The notes under the pieces are model-generated. The model had not been told where the DNA came from. It made no database searches and saw only the letters and a program-made list of their open reading frames with translations. From contig JAYKKR010000010.1 of NCBI GenBank assembly GCA_036971615.1, forward strand, positions 124,001 through 188,000: DNA of 64,000 nucleotides, given 5' to 3'. Made by a program: the position numbers and the translations under genes. Each line of letters starts with the position of its first letter. Position 1 is the stretch's first letter. Origin of the DNA: Amyloporia xantha (Eukaryota > Basidiomycota > Agaricomycetes > Polyporales > Adustoporiaceae). This document shows, piece after piece, positions 34,909 to 47,500 of the stretch.

Positions 34909-36529
34909 CTAGCCCCAGCCATCCCATCGCCCAAATCGTCTGAACTCCCTGAGGGTGCATTCGTGACCATCTTTGCCTTCCCTTTCGCGTTCCTTACCCT
35001 TGTCAAGGCGACTGGCAAGTGACGAGCCACTGGTCGAACGTGGACGTGTCATAGACATCGCACGCACGCTTGGAGGTGAAGCTGAGATTGCGGTCCCAGA
35101 GCCAGAGGGATGTGTTGGTATCGTGGGCTTTGGTGACGAAGTCGATGATCTAGGTAGCGAGAGACGATACCAGCCCCCCGTGTATGTCAACGCAATTAGT
35201 TGATGTTCCATCAATGAGCCCTGACTGGGATCTTCTTGGTCGTCGGATGGTGCTCGGATCCACCCGACAACGCACTTCTCTTCGTCAACGACATCAGCGG
35301 TAGGTGGTCTCGAGGGGGGCTAGACAGGGATATGTGTGAAGATTGTGATGGTATGCGATACTGTGCATATGACCACTCCGAGTGAAAATAATTGGGAAGG
35401 GGTATAAATGGCTTTAAAGGTGAAAATGTAGATTGTCGGTTCCTGGACATCGTCATGGTCGGTCGAACAGGAGTACAACGCAAGAACTCACGATGCTCCG
35501 GATCCTCCAGTAAGGGAAAATACATGCACAGTGCCCTTGTCACTCCAGACACAGACTTCTTGTTCGTCAGGGCGAAAGGCCACGCCGTAGATTTCAGCTT
35601 TATCAGTGCCTCTTCGAAGCTCTCTCACTAGTGTGCCCGTCGTTGAGTCCCAGATTCGAATCAAAGTGCCTCGCGAAGAGGTGGTAGCCAGAAGATGACC
35701 GGAGGGTGGAACTGACAGCGTATTGAGAGCTGTTGTGTGCGCAGCAATGATTGATACTGGATGCTTCGTAGGTAGAGGCGGGGGTTGTCCAGGGGGGACC
35801 GAAGCTGGCGGTCCTACGGGTTCGGGTGGAGGACATGGCGGCAAATGGACCAGTTGCACATGGCCCATCTGACGGCCGGGTATCGCGAGAAGCGTTCGAG
35901 TAAGTAGCAGTCGCAATAGCAAGCAGACCTGTCAAGGGTGGAGGTACAGAATTAATACCGGGTGCAGGATACCCGACATGGCGATTGTGCAGAGCAAGCA
36001 ACATACGGCATTAGAATGAGCAGACGTGTTATACTCACCTCTTGGATTATCGCAAGTATCCCATTCTCCGTATCTGGAAACCACTTCTCCCAGCTGGAAG
36101 ACAACAACTCGTCTCCTCAATGCAACGGCCAGCCAGCCCCGTCTACATGTAAGCCCTCGAACCCGCTCCCTGAATTCAAGCTCTGCAACCTCGCGGCCTA
36201 GTACATCGTCCCAGAGAATGACCTTATTAGGTGGATACCGCGGACTGCGCCCGCCCCCGATCAGAAAGAGGAGAGACGAGGTATGCAATGGCACCACTGC
36301 AGCGAGGGTGCCGCCGGTAAGCTCTAGGCAGGACGTCAAAATACAAAGTAGATGTTGAACGGCAGCTGGACACTGTACCTCGCTTCCGGAGTAATTGAAG
36401 GGGCCATGTGCGATAGACTGCGAACCCGGCCTGCGTTGAAGTAGTGAAGATGTGACAATCTGGGTCAAACCGCACGTCAAAGATCAGGACCGGGGCTGTA
36501 GAACTGATCGAATGGCGCGCAAGATTCAT
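34909..36529 (-). CDS. WIPI3/4-type PROPPIN (Atg18/Hsv2 family), two frame breaks
   Basis: Seven-bladed beta-propeller that binds PI3P and PI(3,5)P2 in autophagy and vacuole traffic. The start at 36529 gives MNLARHSISSTAPVLIFDV, then FTTSTQAGFAVYRTWPL, LAAVVPLHTSSLLFLIGG, PNKVILWDDVLGREVAELEF and CDNPRG. Next are IPGRQMGHVQLVHLPPC, HTTALNTLSVPPSGHLLATT, GTLIRIWD and the lipid-binding motif ELRRGTDKAEIYGVAFRPDE, of the L/F-R-R-G type with Asp after it as in WIPI4. KGTVHVFSL and STFSPLKPFIPLPNYFHSEW follow, and the end reads LIALTYTGGWYRLSLP and FGRWDGWG. Two one-base frame breaks are needed: at about 35902 (NPRGLLAIATAT to TLLAIPGRQ) and in the G6 run at 35314-35319 (SSPPRD to RPPTADVVDEEK). 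Confidence 0.87.
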
Positions 36530-37014
36530 GGGTCAGTCCAAGGAGCGCAAAGCAGCTGCCCAACGTTGTGCTGATCATAAGGGCGGCATGCAAGTAGCAC
36601 ACGGGGAGACATTGGAGTCACGTTATACGCGTGCCAGGAAACCACTGACACACATTTACAGCAAGCGCTCGTTAAATTGGCCTATCAAACGTTGTCCACA
36701 TCTACTCGCCTACCAACTAGCTATGCGTGTACCGGCCTACCGACTACAACTACAATGAACATATGATCCAGGGGAAATACATGAATGGTCACGCTCCAAT
36801 ATGCACGTTGAGATACACCAGACACAGATCCAGCAAACACAAGCCAACCTGCTACACAGTTGCTAGTGAAACAGCGGGGAAAACAACCGACGACAACGAT
36901 AGTACAAACCAGATATCTCAACAACCCGTCCATATAACATGTGTAGCCTGATATCGATACTCTCCCGAGTCAACGCAAGGTGACAAGTTTAACCCTTGGA
37001 GGGAGTTGACCCCG
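36530..37014. other. Intergenic stretch upstream of the PROPPIN gene
   Basis: 485 bp between the Cys-rich protein stop and the PROPPIN start, both leftward. No gene recognised. Confidence 0.45.
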
Positions 37015-38510
37015 CTACACTTGCGTTTCCGGAAGAGTAAGGCGCGTTCGCGTATGTGGAAGGCTGACCATAAGTCGGATGAGACGTCGGCATCTGCGAT
37101 CGGGGGTGCTATTTCCGGTCGCGTTCCAAGACTTGGGGGGACGAAGATCGACAGAAGCAAGCTGCTGCCGAGCCGCCTTGAACTCTTGCTCCTCCAAATG
37201 ATTCTGAGCCAGCAGAGCAGCTTTAACCTCGGCCTGCCTTTGGAGCTCCGCTTCTGACTCGTCAGAAAGGTAGTCTGTGAATCCCCCGTCCGAAATCACT
37301 GTAGTTTCGGAGTTGCTCCCGCTGCTACTGCTTGACGCGCTGGAGATGCTCATCGATGCCACCGACTTCTCCAAAGTACTTCCACGACGCTGCAACGCGG
37401 GCGGAGCTGCAGTCTGTCGGTCTGTGGTGCGTGCGGCGGCTTCTTTCGGGGGAGGCGAGTTCTGAGCGGGGTTCTGCGTGCGGCGCCGAGGCTGAACATC
37501 CACCGTGACTTTACTGACCGACATGGAAGGTGTGGCAGCCGATATGGACGGACGGCGCTCAGTGTTACGGCGCGACAGTGAGCCTCCCAGATCAACATTC
37601 CTGTGACCAGGCGAATGCTGAGACGCATTGGTCGATTCGGAGCGCCTATCTCCATGCTGGTCATTGGCACGGCGCGGGGGTTGATATTGATCCATAGCGG
37701 ATCGGCTCGGCAACGATGATGCTGTCCCATCTCCATTCCCGCTGGCGTTTCGGGTAGAACTGCCGGTGAGAGCAATGGTTCCCTCTTGAGGACTACCACC
37801 AGAACGGCCTCTGGTGGTGGGGATCGGCATAGCTGCAGTTCGCGCGGATGTGCTGTCTGTCCTCGTTGGACTGGCCACCTGGTAGCTGGCCCTCCGAGAC
37901 ATCGAAGGTGCCAACGATGGAGGGTTCGGAACGCGGATGCTTCCCACTGGACTGACTGCTCCGCCCTTGCTGGTGATACTATCCAGAAGCGCCTTGATGT
38001 CCGCCGGAATCGGAACGTGATGGACAACGCTAACAGTGGGCCAATCCGCGGCTCCTATGAACCTGTGCTCGTCTTGCCTCGGTGGACGACAGCATCCCGG
38101 CCATCCAGGATTTTGATATCCTGATAATTTGAGCGGCGGATTTGTGGCGGCCCACTGCCGCCTGCGTTAGCATCATCCTGATCGTCACCGATCCGCGTTG
38201 GGACATACCTTGCAGAAGCCACATCCAGTGAACGTTTGCACTGTCGAGTGTGATAAATTTACTGTGGCACCGATACGACCGGTGAGCTCACCCTCAGCAT
38301 TCTTTAGGTAAACAACGTCATGTCTCGGATGCAAGGCCCTATTACGACAGATGCCCTTGATGTGTGGGCACCTAAAATGGAGGATATGGGCGCTATTGGC
38401 AGCGTACAATGTGAGTGAGAGAGATACCTTGCGGCGCCAATTGGTTTGAAGACCTTGCACATCGGACAGACCCCGGTGGCCTGGTCAAGAGAGCCATGTG
38501 CGTAGCACAT
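37015..38510 (-). CDS. Conserved Cys-rich N-terminal domain protein, unknown function
   Basis: I do not recognise a named family. Four exons. The start at 38510 gives MCYAHGSLDQATGVCPMCKV, then FKPIGAARCPHIKGICRNR, RALHPRHDVVYLKN, STVQTFTGCGFCKWAATNPP, GYQNPGWPGCCRPPRQDEH and IGAADWPTVSVVHHVPIP. The joins AAR|CPHIKG and FCK|WAATNP use 50-80 nt introns. CPMC, GCGFCK and GCC with further Cys and His could bind one or two zinc ions. The remaining 300 residues are disordered Ser/Pro/Arg-rich sequence ending in a helix, SEAELQRQAEVKAALLAQNH, and a short tail (LTLPETQV). The ordered N-terminal block of about 130 residues is dense in invariant-looking residues (Trp, Pro, Gly, Cys, His), which suggests a real domain. 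Head to head with NCS1 over 547 bp. Confidence 0.72.
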
Positions 38511-39057
38511 ACTGAGATGTAGCGGCGCAGAAAATGGATGGGAGGAACCGTAGGCGGGTCCGAACAAGACACACGCTATAAGAGGGGTATAGGGCTGTCT
38601 CCGCTGAGAAAGAACTTGGAGAAGGGATGCATGCGGTTCCTTTTCACGTCGCTGATCAAGTCCATTTTGGCGGATCAAGGCTTTAGATGGTACAATCGGG
38701 CTACGGTGAAGGTAGAGTAGGTTGGACTGGCTAGCGGCGGTCTGCAGCTAGGATTGTGGTGGTTCTACACAGGCTACGGCTTACAGTGCTTCGTTTCTAT
38801 GTCCCTGCAGCCTCGAGGCTGCATCGTGGACAGAGAGGAGCACGGATCAGACAAGTCTGATAATTTATTTTATGGACTTAGACATTCCTAATTAGGGATA
38901 TCTAACGGTCGAAATACCCCACAATCTATGACGCGCCTCACGCGCTGAGCAGCACCACTTACTCCGTTCCTATTCCGCTCTGTCGCCGCTGGCTTGTACC
39001 CGACCAAATCTCCACATCATCTGAACTGTCAGCGTCTGCACCAGCACGCTAATTGCC
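38511..39057. promoter_or_regulatory. Head-to-head promoter interval
   Basis: 547 bp between the Cys-rich protein and NCS1 starts. An AT-rich patch (about 38860-38915) is present. No other feature recognised. Confidence 0.45.
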
Positions 39058-39904
39058 ATGGGGAAATCACAGAGTAAATTATCACCTGAGCAACTGGCTG
39101 ATCTTCAGAAGCACACCTACTGTACGTTGTTTCCCCAATATGCCATAACGGGATTCACCGACAGGGAGACAGTCGACAAGCGGGAGTTGCAACAATGGTG
39201 TCTTATGCTATTTACCCCGCTGCGCGACCTTGTCTCTCAAACAAACCCCTTGCTTCTTTTCACAGGTACAAGGGCTTCTTGAAGGACTGCCCTTCTGGTC
39301 AACTAGACAAGATCGAATTCGGCCGGATATACAAGCAGTTCTTCCCATTCGGGGACCCTGGCGAGTTTGCTGACTATGTCTTCAACGTTTTCGACGAGGA
39401 CAGGAACGGCACAATTGACTTCAAGGAGTTCATTTGCGCGTTAAGCGTAACCAGCAGAGGGAGACTAGACGAGAAGCTCAGATGTGAGTCGCCACGTTTG
39501 CCAGCCTGCGCGAGGCCAACATTCTTGTTCCAGGGGCATTCCAATTATACGACATAGACGGAGACGGATTCATAACATATCAGGAGATGCTACAGATTGT
39601 TCAGTCAATATACAAGATGACAGGTCAAATGGTGAAGCTGCCCGTCGACGAGGATACACCAGAGAAGGCGAGTCAACAGGATCTTCGTCACAAAATATCC
39701 GCTCACCTGGCTGCACAGCGCGTGGACAAGATTTTCAGGAATATGGATCGCGACAAGGACGCCAAACTAACCTACGATGAATTTGTGGAGGGCAGCAAAC
39801 AAGACCCGACAATTGTACAGGTGGGTAACAGCTCTAGAGTGGCTTGCAGCCCCGGTTGACTGTACTGCCTGTAGGCACTGTCGCTATACGATGGGCTTGT
39901 ATAG
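39058..39904 (+). CDS. NCS1: Neuronal calcium sensor Ncs1/Frq1
   Basis: Myristoylated EF-hand protein that activates PI 4-kinase Pik1 and other targets. The start at 39058 gives [18 protein letters not shown]; Gly2 plus Ser6 fits N-myristoylation. [20 protein letters not shown] matches the family, with TYF and WYK rebuilt across introns. EF-hands: the first is degenerate ([12 protein letters not shown]), then [26 protein letters not shown] and [13 protein letters not shown], each with acidic ligands. It ends [19 protein letters not shown]. The segment between DTPEK and [10 protein letters not shown] contains 17 extra residues if read through; I read this as a 51-nt GC-AG intron at 39668-39718. 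Spliced length is about 190 residues, as in the family. Confidence 0.93.
39668..39718 (+). other. NCS1: GC-AG intron of NCS1, in-frame if retained
   Basis: The sequence AAG|GCGAGT..GCACAG|CGC lies exactly where DTPEK should join RVDKIF. It has a CTCAC branch-like site, is 51 nt long, and has no stop in frame, so retention would add 17 residues ([17 protein letters not shown]). GC-AG introns are a known minor class. Confidence 0.8.
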
Positions 39905-40230
39905 CACCTACAGCTAGTCATCAATCATCAACTCACCGCTCACGTTACTGAAGCCTTCTTGTTTTGGTTGGTCATCCTCCATGGCCTCTCCCTTGGGACA
40001 GGCTAAGCAGCGCGCGGTTATACATATACTTTATTTCACATTTGCGGTTGTTTCGAATGTTTCTGTCCGGACGCATGGGTTCTAGAAGTTGTAAAACAAT
40101 TGTACTTCTATCTCATGTAGACAATCAATGTATTTTACTATGGCACATCACTATTGGACTGTCACTGCCATTCTTACAAGATCACGGTACAGAATATGAC
40201 ACACTGACGTGTGAGCAAGGTGACGCCTTT
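39905..40230. other. Tail-to-tail intergenic stretch
   Basis: 326 bp between NCS1 and EMC3 3' ends. No gene recognised. Confidence 0.5.
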
Positions 40231-41306
40231 CTACGATGGCCGAGCGTATTTCTTGAGAACTCTCGACTCTATATCCTTGCCAACCCAGGCATATAGACCT
40301 TCTGCGAACTCCAGGTTGTCACGTTCCGCTTTGAATAATTTGTTGAAGTCTTGTGCCTGCGGCTGTTGAGGTGCGGCGGCAGTGAATGGCGTCGTCATAT
40401 CTCGTGACGAATCAGCAGCTACGGAGAAAGATGAACAATATGTAAGATGAGGGCAGACCAAGAACGACATACAGTTATCTCCACCAAGGATCAGTCGGTA
40501 CAGACCGTTCAGACCGAAGAAGTTGAGGAAATACCAGGAGAGCGAAGAGACCCATCGAACATCCATATCGGGAGTCTCGACACCTCGTTGGAGCATAGAC
40601 TTGAATCCCAGAGTCAGGGGAAATGGCAATTTAACTATGCCATTTATCGGTAAGCAGCCCGTTGCGGGGGAACGTAGCGTGATACTCACTCAATACGAAA
40701 CCCTGGAAGAAGAAGTTTATCCACCCCATGATGACCATTTGGGGAACCATCATGACCATTTGAGTCTTCATACCCGCCATCATACCATCCATTTGTGACG
40801 GGTCTGTGAGAGGATTCGGAGGTGCTGACGGTGTATCACCTTTTGGTGGTCCATCTTTCAGGTAGGTCCCATCCGCAAACGCATCCGACAGGTGCTGCGA
40901 GATAGAGTGGTAGAAAGTGGGAGGTATGGGGGAGTTGGCAGAGGTCGTACGAAGAATCTGAGAGCGCATCAAAGCGCGTCTTCGTCACCAATTAGTAACA
41001 TGGCGAGTAGCAATGAAACGAAGACCTACTGCTCACGTATCGCAGCTCGCGGCAGCTTTTTCGGTGGAGACTGAAGGAGAAGGACAATATAGTGGCGCAA
41101 AACACCCACTAGGATCTATCTCATCAAGAAAGTTGACGAACGGCTTTCGTGAGCAGTGGTAGCTCGCAAGGCTCACCATGACCAGTGTGATGGGGAATAG
41201 GACCCAGTCGCGGATTTGGGGGTCAAGATACAGAGATACTCTGAAAAAGTGTTGTCAAAAAGCCTCTGATGTTAGAAACCTAAAATACATACGCAGAGCT
41301 CGACAT
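40231..41306 (-). CDS. EMC3: ER membrane protein complex subunit 3 (Emc3)
   Basis: Emc3 is the Oxa1-superfamily core of the ER membrane insertase. The start at 41306 gives MSSSA, then [20 protein letters not shown] with the first membrane segment. After an intron comes [20 protein letters not shown] and LPRAAIREQ, the conserved basic stretch, then [19 protein letters not shown]. The Met-rich cytosolic part ([20 protein letters not shown]) leads to [52 protein letters not shown] and YRLILGGDN. The C-terminus is acidic to basic and ends KKYARPS. About 270 residues. Exons join through introns at LVM|ILVG and EQ|RAL (acceptor GACGAAG). Head to head with SLH1 over 210 bp. Confidence 0.92.
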
Positions 41307-41516
41307 ATTGAACGTGTTTGCAGTGCAACCTTGTCACCGTAGAGCATAAAGCAGCGCGTATTAGCAGTAGCGCCTACTAGCGCGTATTGCGTACCGATCT
41401 GGCGTCTATTGCACTGCAGTACTGCAGTCTGAGTTATTCTATTGCTTGGTGGTAGCATCTCTCGTCCTCAATCCCCAACGCTTCATTTTTCTTTCAACGC
41501 TTTCCCTTTAGTCGTG

Positions 41517-44500
41517 ATGTCGGGTCTCACTCAACATCTCAACATAGTGACGAGTTCGCAGGATGACTCGTCCGATCGTGATAGATTCGTTCTCGAGGAA
41601 TGGACCACGTCAGTTTTCGCATCGAGTGAACCTCATAATAGTCGTGTTTGCTCATTCCAAGCACTAAGGTACCATGTAAACGTGAATGGTACGGTTGCGT
41701 AATTTCATTATGTTGGATTTTGTTTTCGTTGAACATCGATCTTCAGAAGCAGCAAGTCCGCCACCCGAGGTCGATCTGGAGGAGGAATGGGACACTGTTC
41801 TCGACGTATACGATGGTCAAACAAGTCTCATTGGAGGAAAGCAATCTACCATAGTGTCTCAGCTTTTGTCGTGTGTAAATCCCCAAGATAGACAATCTTG
41901 CCTGCAAATTCACGACGTTGTGCTTTTCATTAGGTTACCGAATGTCGAGCCTCTAGTGCCGTCCATACTATCAATGCTATCTTCGACGCGACCGGATGAT
42001 GCCATATCTGAAGAGCTCTTGGAAGCAGTTGGGTTCGACAATATTGAGCTAGTTATGGAAGTTCTGGCTAATCGTGAATCTGTCGTTCGGGAAGTGAGCC
42101 CTGACCAATTTCACCTTCGTCAAATTGGTTTGTTGATTCATTTGCAAAGATCACGGACATACTTCATAGGGGAGGAATGTCCAGAGTGCTTGTGGTGACA
42201 AATGGTCAAGTGCCAAAGGTGGATCCAGGTAACTTGCTCAGTTGTCATACTTTTGTGAAGGATTGTCACTGAGCCCATTTTCAGGAACGGACGAAGTCAG
42301 CCTAGACCCTGAAGATGCTAGGAGACGGATAGAAGCTACGTTACGCGCTAATGCAGCTCGTCCTCTATTCACCGGAACAGCGGTGGGTTTCCATTTGATC
42401 ATGCCTGTCTTTGAACGATGGATACGATGATTTTTATAGCACGACGCGCCAGAAATCCTACCTCATGTATACACGTCGGCATCGGTAGTCCAGGGGAATA
42501 TTCTATCTCAGTTTGGTACCAAATATGTCTTGCCCCTCGGCACGACTCGAAAGGCCTACGAAGTGAATTCACACATATATTGTACTTTGATTCATGTTCT
42601 AATGTTTGCGTTGGCTAGGATTATGAGGAAGTGACTATACCACCTGCCAAGGCCGTCGCTCCACGGGTGACAGAGCGACTCATCCCGGTCTCCGAATTAG
42701 ATCCTATCGCCAAAGGCTCGTTTCCCGTCAGTGTTGTCAATCTCGAAGCGAATTGATGATCTATGCTCACTTATTCACAGGGATACGACTCGCTGAATAG
42801 GATACAATCAATAGTATATCCAACCGCGTACCAATCAAATGAGAACATGCTCGTATGCGGTTCGTTTCTTTCTGCAGCTCATGATTTTAATTGCTGATAA
42901 TGGCATCTAGCTCCTACTGGTGCGGTCAGTGCTTCCGTTGACTTCCTCAGGGTTATTGTGATACTTATAGGCTTCTACAGGGAAAAACGGATGTTGCGAT
43001 GCTCTCGATCCTTCGTGTACTAGATCAACATCGATCGATGGCCTCATCTGCGTTATCAATAGCTGCGACTATTCACAGAAACGATTTCAAGATCATTTAT
43101 GTGTCGGTGCATTGTGTTTGTTTGAGAGGAACGCCTACTGAGCAATTGCCACGATGACAGTGCGCCTATGAAAGCTTTAGCTTCTGAGATTACCCGGAAA
43201 CTTGGGAAACGTCTCAAGTGGCTTTCGATCACAGTGCGAGAACTTACCGGTAAGCACCGCTGATCACTTTCCCGCCTACACTCATCGAAACAGAATGTAG
43301 GTGACATGCAACTCACGAAAAGCGAGATTGCAGAGACGCAAATCATCGTCACCACTCCAGAAAAATGGGATGTTGTCACCCGCAAGCCGACTGGAGAAGG
43401 AGAACTCGCTTCTGTAAGCATAACGTCTCAGTTATGATCCATGGTATTGATTATATGGGTAAATATTCAGGCAGTCAAGTTGCTTATCATCGATGAAGTC
43501 CACCTCTTAAATGATGAACGTGGGGCAGTAATTGAAACGATTGTCGCCCGTACCCTTCGACAGGTGAGATCTCTACTTATATTGTACAGATGTCGTAATG
43601 CTGTCGGCAGGTCGAGTCCAGTCAAAGGGTGATCCGTATTGTGGGCCTAAGTGCAACCCTACCAAACTACATAGATGTAGCAGATTTTCTCAGGTACGAT
43701 CACGATTTGATATATTCGTAAGCCTTCATTCCTGAGCCACGAGGGTAGAGTCAATCGGTACAAGGGACTCTTCTTCTTCGATTCATCTTTCAGGCCCGTT
43801 CCCCTCGAGCAGCACTTCATTGGCGTCAAGGGGAAACCAAATAGTCCCCAGTTCCGCAAGAATCTCGACCAGGTCACGTTTGACAAGGTCGCAGAGCTGG
43901 TACGCGAAGGACACCAGGTCATGGTTTTTGTGCATGCTAGGAAAGAGACCGTCAAGACCGCGTTGGCTCTCAAGGAGGCAGCGCTGACCGATGGCATGAT
44001 AGATGATTTCAGCTGTGAAGATCACCCTTCATATGCTTTCTTCCGCCGAGACCTGTCGCAGTCACGAAATAAAGAAATGAAAGGAGTTGTTTGACAATGG
44101 CTTCGGTATACATCATGCCGGTATGTTACGGACTGATAGAAATATGATGGAGAGAATGTTCGAAGCAAGGGCAATCAAAGTAAGTCGATTGTCGCCTGCC
44201 TCATAGACAGTTGAACTTAGCGTCTTGTATAGGTTTTATGTTGCACTGCTACACTAGCGTGGGGTGTCAATCTACCTGCGCATGCCGGTAAGATTTTCAG
44301 GTGGTATGATTGACGGGAATGGCATTCATTTTTTCCGAAGTAATCATCAAAGGGACTCAGGTCTACGATAGCGCGAAAGGCTCGTTCGTTGACCTCTCAG
44401 TTCTGGACGTCTTGCAGGTTTTCGGGCGAGCAGGTCGACCAGGAATGGAAAGCAGCGGTGTAGGCTTTATTTGTACACCAGAGGAGAAGCTTAGCCACTA

Positions 44501-47500
44501 TCTAGATGCCGTGACTGCACAGGTAATCTACTATCTAATTCCTCTTCAATATCATTATTGACGCTTGCGTCCAGAATCCCATTGAATCGAAGTACGTAAC
44601 CCTTAACTAGAACGTCGCAAGCTGACGTGTGGCTCGCGTAGATTCACTACTGGTATGATCGACGCGCTTAATGCGGAAATCGCACTGGGAACTGTCGCGA
44701 ATGTGAATGATGCCGTGCAGTGGTTAGGATATACCTATTTGTTTGTTCGTATGCGAATGAACCCATTCCAATATGGTATGAGTCTCGTTTATGTGTTTCT
44801 TTGAGATAAACTGATCAGGGAATCGTCTGATGTTGTAGGCCTGCCGCGCAAGGAGGTGGAAGACGATCCGCACTTGGGTAACAAGCGCAATCAGCTTGTC
44901 TCTGAGGCTGCCTCAAGACTTAATGAAGCACAGATGATCGTATTTGACCGCACAAGCAAGAACTTCACGATTACGGACCTAGGTCGGATTGCCGCGAAGT
45001 ATTACATCAGGCACGCTTCCATCGAAATTTTCAACAAGATGTTTACGCTCAAGATGAGCGAGGCAGACGTCCTAGCTATGCTTAGCATGAGTACGGAGGT
45101 GAGTCGTTAAGCTGCGAGATAAGCTAGTGCTATACTCCTATTCATCAAGTTCAATCAAATTCAAGTTCGGGAGAACGAAGTCCCGGAGCTCGAACAATTG
45201 ATGGAGGCTGTTCCGTGTGCTGTCAAGGTAAGCCGTTCTTTGTGCAGGTAATCTACAGATGTCTGAATTGTGTAGGGCGGCACGGATACCAGCCAAGGAA
45301 AAGTCAACATCTTACTTCAAAGCTATATCTCGGGCTATCGCCCCGAAGACTTTGCCTTGGTATCTGATCAAGCGTATGCCGCGCAGAATGGCGGCCGTAT
45401 TGTGCGAGCTTTATTGGAAATTGCCATCAGTCGCAAGTGGGCGAACGTGAGCGCGGTACTCATGGGACTCAGCAAGGCGATCGAAAAGAAATTATGGCCA
45501 TTTGATCAACCACTCAAACAATTCAACTTGAAGCCTCAAGTCCTCCATAATCTCGAGAGATGGGCCGACGACTATACAGTAGGCGAGCTGGCTTCATTGA
45601 CCGCCGATCAGCTAGGCCAGCTCGTCCGGCTCAATGAGCACCATGGTTCCGCTATTCGCGATGCGGCGAAACAATTTCCTACCGTCCGGATTACCTACAA
45701 ATTGCGTCCTCTAGGCTCCGATGTTTTAAAAATCGAGATCAAAGTTTCTCGGCAATTCAACTGGAGTTCCAAGATACATGGTTCCGCTGAACCCTTTTGG
45801 TTATGGATAGAAGATCACGAGGGGACTACTATTCTGCAGATGTCACATCTTCTATTTCGACAGACCACAGATGCAGAGGACGTCGATTTCGTCATTTCAA
45901 TCCCTAACGGGAAGCCGCCCCCGTCCTTCACAATTCGCTTCGTGTCTGACAAGTGGATGGGTGCTGAAGATGAAGTAGCTGTCCCTCTGAATGACCTGAT
46001 CATGCCTGCATCGTCAGACTGCCATACACCTCGCCTTGACCTACCTTTCCTTACGCTATCAGTGCTGCACCAACCAGTCCTCGAAGATATTTTGTCGCGC
46101 CGTCTACACAATCTCAATGCACTACAGACTCAGGCTTTCTGGACTCTCGTAAAAACTCGACGCAATGCTCTGCTATGTGCGCCCACAGGGTGTGGTAAAT
46201 CCACTCTTGGCCAAATGGCCATCTGGTAAGCTTCCCATTGGGGTATGTTCTATTCGCATGCTGATCCGGCTTCTTGAGGGAAACTCTGCTTAAGGCCCCT
46301 AGTGATTCGTGGGTGCTTGTTGTTACCCCACGCCGCAGCATTGCAACCGACCTGGCCGCAGAAATGGCGTCGGTGTGCAAGGTCCTGGACATTTCGATAG
46401 AAGTCATGACAGGCGATACACTTTTCAAATCTATCAGCAGGAAAGCTGTGCGATTTGTCACTTCAGCGGATTTACTGGCTGCCATGACACGCGGGCATAG
46501 CAGAAAAGACGCGATCGCTGGCCTTAAATTGGTCTTGTGCGAGGACCTGCATCTTCTGGATCCAGCCTATGAACTCGGCATATCTCTACTGCTGCATGTA
46601 ACGCAGACATATCCAGTCCGCTTCGTCGGCCTTTCCAGTTCCTTAAACGATCCCTCCGACCTTGTAGCGTGGCTCAACGTGGATATTTTTGCGCTGCACA
46701 GTTTCCTGCCAAGCGACCGCGATCAGTCGTTGACTGTAAATACGCAGTCGTTCACAATCCCGCAGTCTGCCGCTCTATTCAAGGCAATGGCGAAACCAGC
46801 CCATACCGCCATTCAAGGAACTTCCAGTTCTATCGTATTTGTTCCATCCCGCACCCAATGCCGATCGGTTGCTCTTGATTTGATCACGCAATGTGCACTC
46901 GAAGATGTGACGTCCAAGGGGTATCTCCCTAAGGACATTGCTATAGAGCAGCTGGAACAGGACCTCATCCGGCTACAGGACCGCGGACTCGTGGATTTCA
47001 TCATTCAGGGTATAGGCTTCTTCCACGAAGGGATCACTAAGAGGGATCGCGAGGTGATGCTGCGACTGTATGCCGAAGGTGTCATCCGCGTCCTCGTCGC
47101 TCCTAGGGAATACTGTTGGAATTTGCCTACAGCGGCGACAGTTGTGGTCATGGGCACACAATATCTGCACGTTACCACTGCAGAGCGAAAAGTACGGGAT
47201 TACGGACTGGATGAGCTTGTCCGAATGCAAGGCCGAGCGGTTCGTCACAACGACGCAGGTCATTTCCATCTATTCTGTCAAGCAGAAAGCAAAGACACGT
47301 TCATCCGTTTTCTGAATGATGGTCTTCCCCTCGAGTCCAAATTATTGGAGACGGACACTTTGCGGAACTGGTACCGGGACAGACGGAGAGATGGCAGTAT
47401 CGCGAACAAGCAACAAGCAGTCGAGATGCTGTCTTTCACCTTCCTCGCACGGCGGCTTTGCAGTAATCCGGTCTATTACGACGGCTCCTCGACAGCAATG

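Noticed and set aside
37350..38027. 225-codon minus-strand open frame within the Cys-rich protein gene
   Set aside because: Shadow frame of the disordered exon; the accepted frame links to the conserved N-terminal exons.
39668..39718. Reading through the NCS1 segment as coding
   Set aside because: Adds 17 residues not expected in a tightly conserved family; a GC-AG intron fits better. Kept as a finding because retention is in frame.
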